Source: Rotaria sp. Silwood1
Taxonomy: Eukaryota > Rotifera > Eurotatoria > Philodinida > Philodinidae
Assembly (NCBI GenBank): GCA_905250075.1
Contig: CAJNOP010000056.1
Coordinates: 611,687-675,686 of the forward strand
Reading direction: 5' to 3'
Length of the DNA stretch: 64,000 nt
This document shows positions 13,701-24,915 of this stretch, one piece after another (position 1 is the stretch's first letter; the number at the start of each line of letters is the position of its first letter). Position numbers and translations under genes: made by a program. A model generated the notes under the pieces. The model did no database searches, was not told the origin of the DNA, and saw nothing but the letters and a program-made list of their open reading frames with translations.

Positions 13701-15639
13701 TTAATCATAAAGAGAATATATATGTATAAATGCGGTGAGAAGACATACATATACATATATCTATGAGTGTATATATATATATAAAATTAATGATCATCAT
13801 TGAAGATAGAATCCAACCTCCTCCCGACTGGTCACTTATCTTTTCTCTGTGCCGTTCCATCATTTTGATCGAGATTGCCTTCAGCTGATCTTGACCTTTT
13901 TTCGTCTTTTTTTTTTGTGCAATGATTCTATCAAGACAAAACAATGATGACAGAACTTTTACTCATGGGAAATCCTCTTTCGTCTTCTGGTCATAGTCAT
14001 CCCTCAAGCTAAATATATATGTATATAAGGGTGACATTTTACTAGATTGTTGATACATAACCTATCTGTTTAACATATATTATTCACAAGCAAAAAAAAA
14101 AAGACGATAGAGACGATGATCTATTGTGTATGCAATACAAATCAAGAATGAACTTCCGATTATATGAACAATAAGTTGCGTAAGATAAAGCAATAAAAAT
14201 CATCGAACTAGCAATGTTCTAATTGCAGGGAAAAGAGAAAAAAAAGAAGACATGTGCTTATATTCTCAACATTGACTTGTTTACATATTCATACATCATA
14301 TATCGAGATTTCTTATTCATTTATTCACTTTTGCTTAAATAGAATAAGAGTCTATTTAGACAATTCTTCATGTTCTTGATTATCTTGATAATTCACTACA
14401 AGGAAGCAACCAAGAACATCTCCAAGGCAAAATCAAAACAAAAATCTTTTTCCTTCGTCTTTTTTCTTCTGTTTGTTTAACAATCAACTATGCGCATGCA
14501 TGTGTATCTAATGTTCGAAAAGAGTAAATAGAGAATTCTTCGAAAGAATTGAATCGCCTACGATTATATACTTGACAGCATCAAAGCATACAACATACAT
14601 TCGGGCTATTTGATATTAATAATCAAACTCTAAGATTGCCATTCCTACTGGACAGGTCATTGACCGTCGTCTCTTTTGTTTCATCGTTTTTAGTATGCAT
14701 ATATATATATATATATAGACAATCGGACAACAATATATATATTATACAGACGGAGGCGATGGAATCATATTAACTATAGTAGCCGATACTACTATCGTTT
14801 TAACCGGAGGAACGATAAAGTTTTGTTTTGTTTTTAAATGAGTCATGAAAGGTGCTAGTGGCTAGTAATTTAATCGTTGACCATTATTCTCAATGAAGAC
14901 CCAATAAAATAATAATTAGAGAAAAGACTCATATATATATATTTCTTATGAAGATTTAATGAACCATTTAAACTTATATCAAAAGACGATAAGAAAAGAC
15001 CAATAGTCTATTCATTTGGGTACCATTTGTCTGGATACTACTAAGACTATTCGATTGAGACAATTAAGTATGGCGGCAATGAGAAAAAAGGAAAGACATC
15101 ACCTTCGTATCTTTTAATGAGCTATTGTGACAGGTCTCATTTAAACATATGTGTCTGTACACACATGCATGCATCTTGACAGTGATGCGACAAGTTGTCA
15201 GTTAGTTAGATTAATTTTAAAATAAAACAAAAACATTGAAATCTTACTTGGTAAACTTAACATAGCTGGTTCACTTTCAAGTAAACCATAACGAGTTGAA
15301 ACAACACAAGCATAAGAACCCGGTTGTGTATATGCAGTATCACCAAATTGATATATTCGTAATTCATTATCATGCATTTCAATTATCGATGGATTCAATT
15401 CAATACGTTGTCCAACATGAGTCCAATAAGCAACGGATACAAATGGTGTATCACTACTTTCACATAATAATCGTACTTCCGATGATGATGGTATTACAGC
15501 TGATTGTGGATGTACACGTACTTGTGGTAAACCATCTAGATTTCATTGAATGAAAATTTTAAATAACAATTTGTCTTCTTCTTTACTTACCAATAGTAGT
15601 TAAATGAAATATGAATACGATAATATTGATTAATTTCAT
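7775..15639 (-). CDS. Ig/FN3 type I membrane receptor, CDO/BOC/Ihog-like (candidate hedgehog co-receptor)
   Basis: Fourteen minus-strand exons (15591-15639, 15248-15535, 12546-12704, 12267-12477, 11960-12192, 11737-11892, 11088-11207, 10700-11020, 10564-10599, 9907-10503, 9578-9841, 8845-9210, 8215-8472, 7775-8163) join in frame to about 1148 aa. Order: signal peptide (1-16), five Ig domains (about 20-512, each with the Cys-Trp-Tyr-x-Cys core or close to it), a 12-aa linker exon, two FN3 domains (about 525-723), a transmembrane helix (about 777-802) and a 346-aa tail rich in Ser, Thr and His. Features that point to CDO/BOC/Ihog are an Ig2 stretch KILPSGNLHIINI followed by YQCSAKN, and the last FN3 with GYIIYYRSINSNDNYT and YEIRMATYANRGLSPMSN. 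Vertebrate CDO has five Ig plus three FN3, while Ihog has four plus two. These proteins bind Hedgehog at the cell surface. Robo or another Ig/FN3 receptor remains possible. No kinase or phosphatase domain is present. Confidence 0.8.
8549..8740. mobile_element. Fragment of an interspersed element in receptor intron 12
   Basis: The start TAGAGATGTGCGAAACTGAA looks like a hAT-type terminal repeat. The following A/T-rich sequence is clearly related to 41399-41715 in FANCJ intron 1. Shared landmarks are AAGATTATA-CTAAATATTCT, CTATCAATCA or ATATCAATCA, and AATTCGAATAA. No coding sequence is visible. Confidence 0.5.
11208..11736. mobile_element. Probable repeat insertion in receptor intron 6
   Basis: This intron is about 529 bp, while most introns of the gene are well under 100 bp. 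Its middle is unusually G+C-rich, with CCGGAACTGGAACCAAGC near 11379. That resembles the CCGGAAC-containing minisatellite at 41.75-42.0 kb. Next to it are clustered GAAGTAC/GTACTTC words in both orientations (11434-11532), which could fold into hairpins. I see no clear terminal repeats. Confidence 0.4.
12705..15247. other. Large intron 2 (2.5 kb) of the Ig/FN3 receptor gene
   Basis: This intron separates Ig1 from Ig2. It is A/T-rich with several TA microsatellites (about 13728-13785, 14699-14717, 14931-14942). I see no transposon ends, no coding remnant and no RNA gene. Large first introns of receptor genes often hold enhancers, but I cannot point to one here. Confidence 0.5.
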
Positions 15640-15905
15640 TGTTCATAATACATTATAAAGAAATAAAACAAAAACAAAGACATCTACAATTAATGAAATC
15701 GTATGATGTAAGTCATATAGAGTAACAAAATATATATATATATATAAAGAAATCTTCATTAATACACATGGACGCATCAATTGTTCATACAAATGAGCAT
15801 TCAAACAGTAAGAATAATAACAATACTAACCCTATCCTTAGTTTTAATGAGATCAGGTTGAACGAGAACTGACCGCCTATCGTCAGCTGTTCATTCATTC
15901 AGTCT

Positions 15906-15926
15906 TTATATATATATATATATATA
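15906..15926. repeat. TA microsatellite
   Basis: About ten TA units lie 270 bp upstream of the receptor start codon. Similar TA tracts recur across 13.7-25 kb. Confidence 0.9.
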
Positions 15927-16584
15927 AGAAAAATAAAAAGACACAGACAGCGTGTAAAAGTAGATGAGGGGTGTTATTGTTGATCGTCGGGGCATATTTT
16001 GTATGTAATTACAAGAGTACTAGACAATAGAGATGATCATGATGGAAGCATCTTTAAGTAAAAAAAGAAAAAGAAAAAAGAAAGAATTAAGACAAGCCGA
16101 AAAGAAGAAGAAGAAGAAGAAAGGTGTCTACTGTCGACATTGTTCAAACACGAAGAACGAAAGAGAATGCGAAAGAATTCAATAAGTCATCATCATTTTT
16201 TCTTGCCAATGCATATTTTTTTTGTTCTCTCTCTCTCTTCAAAAGATTGTTCATCTGTCAGCAAGCTGCTTCTCTTTTGCTTTCTTTTTCTTTTTCTTCT
16301 ATCCTTCTTCTCCTTTCTCTCGTACAATTTGTTTTAGCATTTCCGCTTATATCCCTCTTGGTCGTCTCATTTCATACGGACGACATGCAAAGGTGAACAA
16401 AAATAGTAACTCCACCTCTATCGTCACAACAGTAGCAGCACATCATCATTTTAGTTAGAATGCGACATATATATATGTAAGGGGAAAAAAGAGAAGAACA
16501 ACATAAGAAAAACGTCAATTGGGAATTACGTGTCAATGTCTCGGTTGAATATGCCTTATAAATAAATAAGCAAAAAAAAAAAAA

Positions 16585-16672
16585 AGAAGAAGAAGAAGAA
16601 TGTTTCTACGATCACTAAAATTAGAGAAACAAGGAAGACATGCTTCACATTTATTCTTCTTCTTCTTCTTCT
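16585..16672. repeat. Inverted GAA / TTC triplet tracts
   Basis: A run of A followed by about five GAA triplets (to 16600) faces a run of about six TTC triplets followed by T (from 16653). Roughly 52 bp separates them. The two tracts are complementary and could form a hairpin. A third GAA tract lies at 16101-16121. Confidence 0.8.
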
Positions 16673-17811
16673 TTTTTTTTATTATTATTTTTCTTCTCTT
16701 TATGTCGAAATACGATGGACAAATAAACTGTCTTTTTTGTTTTTGAGTAGATACATGAAAGTCGCCATAGTAAACACCTCAAATGAATGAACTTTCAAGG
16801 CAAATAAATCATCTTTACCGACGTCGATCTTCATCTCATTGTACACACATATATATCAAATAGAAAACACAGAAACAAAAAAAAAAAGAAGAACGAACGA
16901 TGCGATCACTCCTTGTGCTTCAAATAAAATGTATTTATATATGCTAAGATTACTATCAATCTTCAATAGACATGCAATTGAACAGTTCATATATATTCAG
17001 GAAAAAAAAAGAAAAATCAGATATGCTATATAGTCAATCACTAAATGAAATACGTTAGCGGTCTCATAGATATATATATATATATGCATACATATACGCA
17101 TAAAAAAAGATAAAAACAATTCAAACATTTTACCGACAAATCCGTTCAGCTTGTTTTTTCATCGTACACGATTAATTGAACATCGAAATTTCAATTAATT
17201 TCTTTCTTACTGAATCATCTTTTCTAAGACAAGAATAGATAAATTATATCCAATTTGATAAAGTTTTTCTAAGATTGAGTACATGCACATCCGCTCGTTA
17301 AAGATAATGGTTGGTGACCTTCATGTTATCAATAATATCATCGTCTACTTTTCTTACTCTTCGACAATACTCTTTCGTCATATATATATATATATAAGTG
17401 TGTGAACATTATATATATATCAACAAAACCTCCATAGATAGATGGAAGGATCTAATCAACAATATCGATGAGTAGTAGTATATGTTGTTTATAGTTAAAA
17501 GATAGATAGAATGATAGATACTCACTCGTTTCGCTTAGTGAAATAGTAGTTTAGATTGAGATTTTTATCGTTAGAAAAAAAAAAGAACATATGTTTTTTT
17601 TTTGCAATATGATGTTGATTATAATAATGATCATGATGATGCGTAATCATCAACAAATTGCACGAACGATTGATCGCTAGACGTATATATATATTCGATG
17701 CACTGCTTTTATTACTACTACCACTATTATTTGTGTGTCGCAATCACAACTACTCGTTGTTGTTGACCACCGCCTTCAATCAATATGAACAGAAGGTAGC
17801 CATTAGACGAT

Positions 17812-17827
17812 AGAGAGAGAGAGAGAG
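17812..17827. repeat. GA microsatellite
   Basis: An uninterrupted GA dinucleotide tract within the gene-poor region. Confidence 0.9.
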
Positions 17828-19500
17828 TTGCATTCTCTTCAATTGAGTGGACACGTCGATGGTTTTATTGAAATCGACAAGCAGCCAGCAGTACGGAGAG
17901 TAAAAGAAGAAGAAGAAAGATGATGATGAACAAGTCCTTCACGTCTTGATGTGTTTGTGTGCGTTGACCTGTTTTGACGATGCACTGACAGAAACGACGA
18001 GAGAAGAAAAAATCGCTCACTCACTCTCCGATCAGTGTCGCTTCCGCACGTATGGTTGAACGCAGACATCTATAAAAAAGAAAAAAGGGGGAGAAAGAAC
18101 TGAAGAGCAAAAAAAAGGAACATAGTGTTCTTCTTTCTTTATTGCTCAAACGATCAAGCAATCTATCGACAATGGTTTATCTCCTAGTCATTTTTTTCAT
18201 CTTTCTCGATCTAAGTAACGGATATAGAAAAAAAAAACAGAACAGAAAAAAATTCAAGTACATGAACAAGTCACAATCACAATAAAGAACAGTTAGATTG
18301 TCACAAAAAAAAAAAAAGAAAGAAAATTGTTCGAGTAAAAATCTTCTTACACGATCAAGATTATAAATACAATACATATATGATCATGTAAAGATTTCCT
18401 TGAAAACGATTAAATATTTTACTTCTCGATATAGGTACTACTTTCTTTTGTTACATTCAAGGCTTAAGAATATATATTATATACATTAAACGAATATATA
18501 CTCTCATTCTATTGACATATGTGCAATCGATGTGAAAAAAACGATTTGTTTTTCTTTTTTTTTTTTTTTGCTGGTGGAAAATTTTAACATATTCTATCGA
18601 AAAAATTTATTTTTCTAATCTAAAAGAACAACAAAACTGACATAAACACAAATCTAGAATGACAGATATCATTGCATAATCGAACAAAATGCTTACTGCT
18701 AACTGGTATGTTTCTATACTTAACCATTCGTCATCCCCTCAAAAAGGAATTTCCTCTATGAACGCAAATGTCACCATTCTTTTCTTCTCTCTCTCTCTCT
18801 GTATATTCAACTATGAAAAAAAAAGGAAATAAAAGATTGTGTCATGTCAAAAAAAAAAAAAGAAGTAACGAACGATTATTAGAAATTGTATTTAGTTGTA
18901 AATGATGTAAGTTGTCAATGAAACCTACGAATATACAAAAAAAAATGCATGGAAAATGTCTGATATTTCGAATATTTATATACACATATGGATAATCGGA
19001 TGAACGCTATTTATGTGTATGTATATGTATATGTATGACGTAAGAATAAGAGAAAAGATATGGGTATAGTTTAATCCGAAGCGAAAGAGAGAGACAGAAA
19101 AAAAAAGAGAAAGATTTACCGAACAAACAAATAAACAATGCATTTGTTCATAAATAAATATGTATTGAATCTATAACGTAAGCAAGATGTGTTATTCAAG
19201 GTTGTTTTCTTTTTTTGTTGTTGTGAAAATACAACAATAGACATTTTCACCCCCTGCAGGTCACATTCCGTTTATATTAACAGTAAAAGTAAATCACAAT
19301 GACTCTCAAGTCCTATTAACTCAATACCATATGATGACGGGAAACGTTCAGCTGTCATATTACAATGATCAATGAGAATGTGTCGCTTTCTCATACCTTT
19401 ATTCGTACATTTGATATCGATTTACACATATATGTATATATATATAAACAATAGACATGGATAGAAAGAAATTAGTCTATTTCAAGGTTATTTCAAGTGG

Positions 19501-19540
19501 ACACACACCCACACACACACATACATACGCATGCACACAC
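19501..19540. repeat. Imperfect CA microsatellite
   Basis: CA repeats are interrupted by CCC and ATAC variants. Confidence 0.85.
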
Positions 19541-22304
19541 GTTTCTTGATCGCCAGATTGTATTGTCACTCTTAAAACAACAGATTTTTTGTTTCAAGTG
19601 GTTAAATAAGAAAAATGTTTTCCGTCGTTTTATTTGAACATCAAACAAATTTAGAATAAGTCTTACAGGTGTTTGTTCTATTTTATTTTGATGAAATAGA
19701 ATTTCAAAAAACCAACAAAAAAGAAGAAAAATATATATGTATTCTTTTTATTAGAAGTTCAATCGGTCATTTATAAAGTTCTTACCTTTCAATGATCGAA
19801 CATTGATCCTATCAATTTTCTATTCACATTTAAATAATCAATAGACCTCAATATATTACTTTGCTTGCTCTTTTTTTTTTTTTCTTTCTTTTTTCCTCTT
19901 CCTCATTCAATCCTTGCGGTTATTTACTTTGTGAACAAGACAGAAGGCAGGGCACGGCTCAAATACTGAATAAGGAAGACTATAACAATAACAATAAAAA
20001 AGGAACGTGAATGAATATATATACACATATATATATATACGTGTGTGTGCGCGCGCTAGTAGGCGGGCATGCAGGCAGAAAATGATAATCGGGAAGGGGT
20101 GGGTGAACTTTTACTTCATGTTCACTATAGCGCGTACCAGCATACGAATACAGCAGACCATTATGAAATATAGAGTGTGTGTGCTTGTTACATTGCTAAT
20201 AACTGAAATCTCACGAAAAAGAAGAGAACAAGAGAGAGAATGTCTATGTATAACAGTGAATTTATTATGTACTTTAATCATCTTAACAAAAAGAAAATGG
20301 AATTATAATCTAAATGATACCTTATTCTATATGTTTCTCATACTTCAATAGAAAGGAAGAAGAAAAAAGAAAAAGTCATTGTACACACCTTGTCAAGGAT
20401 TTATTCTTTTAATATGGATGATAAAATACAGAAAAAGAAATCATTGTCCGAGATGGCATACTTCCGTACTTGATTCTAGTCATTTTCTTTCTTTTATTTA
20501 GTAAAGTATGTTTCATCGTGAATGACCAACAATAGTGGACAGTATAAAAGGGGAAGTATTTTTTTTTCTCTGGTCAATGTAAAAGTGTATGTTTTAAAAT
20601 GATACCCATAGGCTATTATAATTATGTCATCGGTGATAGATTGAATGCAAGAGAGAGAGAGAGACATACGATAAAAAAGAAAATCTCTATTCTCTCTAGA
20701 TCTTTCTAATGGAGACAATACATGCTGAGATGATGAAAAGACATCTCGGTAATCATTATTATGAATTCGAATACAACAAGCTGATGCCGCCATCCTGCCG
20801 TTTGTTGTTTAAGCTTGAATGCGTCTTTTTTTTCTATCTGATCGGTCATCTATTTGACTACCTGACTACCTATATGTATGTAAACGTATTGAAGCTAATC
20901 AATATTTTAATTATTTATCCACAGTTGGATATGAAATAAAAAGAAAAACAGGTGTCAAACTAAACTGAATCATGTCCATCAATCGGTCCTTGATCGATTA
21001 CATAAGAAATCATCTATCATTCAATTTAACTAAATATAGGCGGTATATACATATATTGAAATCGAAGTCAAGAAACTCAAACTTTTAATATACTTACACA
21101 ATGAAAATGACTTCGATAAAAAGAAAACAGTGACCAATAAAAGAAAAAAAATGAAACAAAAATGACATTAGAATTGCTAATATGACGCAATTTCTTCTTT
21201 CTTTTTTTCTTCTTTCTTTCTCTCTCTCTCTCTCTCTACATCTCATAGAACAGTAAATCACTTTTACTGTTTTCTTTACGTATTATGGAACTTCTGTTCT
21301 TATTTAAGCTTGCTTTCAACCTGCTAATGGCTTCTCATATGATTTCATAATCAAGAATATAACAAAAGCAACAAAGAAAAAAATGTCTCGCTTCGTCGAT
21401 GTTTGAAGCATCTAACACGCACATACGACCATATACAATTGAGCCGGTAATGAAATAACTTGTCATTTCGGTCAGAAAAAAAAAAACGAGTATGGAAAAA
21501 GATCGAACAAATGACCGACTAAACGACCGGCGACATAACATCGTTCGAAGAGCTAATATGTAACAATTTGCATCCTATTCAAAATACAAGAAAACCAAAA
21601 GAGCGTTCTAAGTCGGAGACAGAATGTCAAGTGATCGTCATAACCTCAAATACATAATTGATACGGTAGTCTCTCTAGAGACTGATAATCAAAAGTACAA
21701 ATAAAAAGTGAAAGAATATAACTGTTTATTACACAATGAACAAAAAACAAGAAAACTATATATAAATTGTAAGTCAGATGAATGATCAACATTTTTTGTT
21801 GATGACAATTTATGCTAGTATTAAAGATTCATTTAACGATATGTCAAAAGCTCAAATTACGGTTTAAACAAGATAGACAATATATTCACTTATGAAAGTC
21901 GATCAGATTCTGTCTGTCTCATTAAAAATATGCATATATATAGAAATAATTATTTTTCTTAAACGAATTCCATTCGAAAATCGATAAGACAAATCGGATA
22001 CAAATTTCTATGATTGCATGTCGATAAAAGACGTATAGATAATAAGTTTCAAATAATCTAATAGAAATTCCCTCTATATTAATTAGTCATCCTACCTTTT
22101 ATCAATGCACGCAATCGTCCAAAGTTAAATAGGAACAAATGAATGAGACATGAAGCGAAAACTTATTCTATTTTTCTTTTACCCATTTATATAGATAAAT
22201 ATAAGAAACGACATGCAATGTGAATGGCATAGAAATATAAATGCAATAAAAATTCTTTTGTGATGAATTCGATAGAGATAGGAATGTAACCTTGTACTAC
22301 TTAA

Positions 22305-22322
22305 ATATATATATATATATAT
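22305..22322. repeat. AT microsatellite
   Basis: An AT dinucleotide tract of about nine units. Confidence 0.85.
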
Positions 22323-24893
22323 GTATGTTCATACATCTGGTTTGATAATCGGCTTTAGCAACAATGCCAATCTCCATCATGACAATTTACAGATGTTGTA
22401 CGACTGAAAATCATATTACTACTGTTCGTTGAAGAAAATAAAAGGTCATTGTCATGTACTGTTTGCTCAAGAGAATATAACAATGAATTGACTGATCGAG
22501 TAGAATTTGTCTTTTATATTGAAAATGAAGTCGAGAAAAGAATGGAATAAATAGACATGTATTTTGGAGCGAATTCTTGCACGCGCGATCGACTAACGAG
22601 CAATTAAAGATGATTAGTTGACTGATAGACAAAGTGTGAACGACTACATTGACGAATAGAGACAGACACGCACATCTATGAGACATGTTCAAGAATGGGT
22701 GACAACAACGATGAGATTTTTCTTTTTGTATTTGCCCCTCTTCACGCCATCCATTTATTGTACATAGATTAACACGAACTTGTACTATTGACACTCTTCA
22801 CACATCTATACGGACATTGTGTGTGTGTGTATGCACTATATACACTGTGCAAATCCTTGTGGAAATCATCTCTATTCTCTTTGTTTGATCAACTGTTTTA
22901 ATGGATATTTCTCGTTCGTTCATGCCTATCGAATTATTCAAGCTTCTATTGCATTTTTATAAGGTTACGAAATATTCATTCAATCTTATATTTCATGAGG
23001 CCTTCGTATGTGTTAAGAGGAACAAAATTGAACCTACTATCATTACCCATCCATGCCTTTTTGACTATATACAATATTACACTTCGCTATCGATTAGAAT
23101 GAAGACAGAAGCGCAAATTGTTTGTTCATATACCGAGACGAATGGAGAGTTGTTAGAATGATGGCGTCGTCATCAGCGAACCATTCGTCATCGTCATTCG
23201 AACGTATCTAATTGCGAGTGATGGTGTGCTGGTACTCAACTATCCATCTTATAATAATTACATCATACAAGAGGAAACAACAATGAAAAAAGAAGAAAGA
23301 TAGAAAGAATGGATATATAGACAACATAATAATGACTCTAATAATTTATCATAATGAATATTCTCACCTGGTATTTTTTATCTCCTTTGAACAAATCCGA
23401 TCTTTTCCGTTTCTCTCTTTTCTTTTTGTGTTGATTGTTAAAAACAACAGCTCAAAGATTAGCTCTTCTTATCTTTTTTTTTTCTATATTGTGTATATTC
23501 GGATAAAGTTAGTAAAACTCATTAAAAGAAAAAACGACTATAATAGCTACATATGCCTAAAGCAATACCGACAATAATTTCCGTCATTGTTGCTCGTGCT
23601 AAAACAATTAAATGCGAAATGTATTGCTTGATTATTGTCACGCTAGTGAGAACATGCCTCAAGCTGTTCAATACTCTCTCTCTCTTTCATTTATTCATCA
23701 TAGTACTCAGCAGATTCAATATCATACATCTATGTGATTTAATATAAATAGCAAATTTATCTCTTGTTTCTTTTTATCGTCTAGTCTGTGATCTTCTTGT
23801 CGATTGAATATAATGTACGAATATGTTAGTGATCGGTTTCTTTTTTTTTCCCGTAGGCTATATTTGATGACAATGACCTTTTGTATGAATAAAGTTCGTT
23901 CACATCAATGTATCTATTATCATATATGCTCATTGAATAAATAACTTAAGAGAGAGAAAGAGAAAATAAAGGTGCGATACACATAACTGATATCAGTTGT
24001 TTTCTTTGCATAATTAATCAATTTATGTTCAAGCAAAATTCATGAATAAACATACAATCATTTTTTAACCCTCATTTTTCTATTTGCATGATAATACAAT
24101 GTGTGAGATTGAAAACGAAGGGGATCAAAATTTCAATTATCAACCTTGATATAAGGAATAAGACTATATAATTTAGTGTCAACAATAGGAAATACGCTTG
24201 AATGAAAACAAAATTGATTATTTGTTTGTTATTTAGTCAATAAGCATGAAATTAACAAACAAATTCGATTATGTGTTATATCTAAATCGAAATGACTGTT
24301 TCAATGATTTTATTTTACATAGTGTTTTGATTTTGGATAATACATAAATAAAACAAACTTTTTTTTTTTAAATAATCATTAGATTCTTGTTCTTATTGAT
24401 TACGTCGTATTGTATTGCAATTTGGAATATAAAATAAACACATATGTGTATTAAACACTCAAAATAAAGTGTGAATTAGTTTATATGAAAACAATTGTCT
24501 AATGGAGTTTTTTTTTTGAAATATGAAAACATCATCTTATGTAAATATACTTGTCTCATGTCAAAATTTTCATCTTTTTCTCAGCTGGTGAATACAATTT
24601 AAATATAGTCTCAATTGTTGTATTAGAGTGAAAATAGGTTCAAACATGAAAATGATGATGCAAAAAAAAATATATTATTTATTCAATGTGTCTTGAAAGA
24701 ATATGATGATTTTTTTGCATGTATATACAAAGCATTGAAATATCACGTTCTGTTTGACAATGTTAATGTTTATTGCTTTATGTTACATGACTATATGATG
24801 ATATTCAATGGCTTCATTAATTTTGACGATGAAATAGTGAAGCAAAAACATGATCTCATTATTGATAGCTATGATGCACTATAGCAAATTTAT

Positions 24894-24915
24894 ACATATA
24901 TATATATATATATAT
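24894..24915. repeat. TA microsatellite
   Basis: A near-perfect TA tract of about eleven units. Confidence 0.85.

Noticed and set aside
20007..20351. 114-codon open frame on the plus strand
   Set aside because: It starts inside a TA/TG microsatellite and has no recognisable motif.
22411..22794. 127-codon open frame on the minus strand
   Set aside because: It has no domain, signal peptide or splice-supported partner, and is rich in Leu, Ser, Cys and Phe as chance frames in A/T-rich DNA often are.
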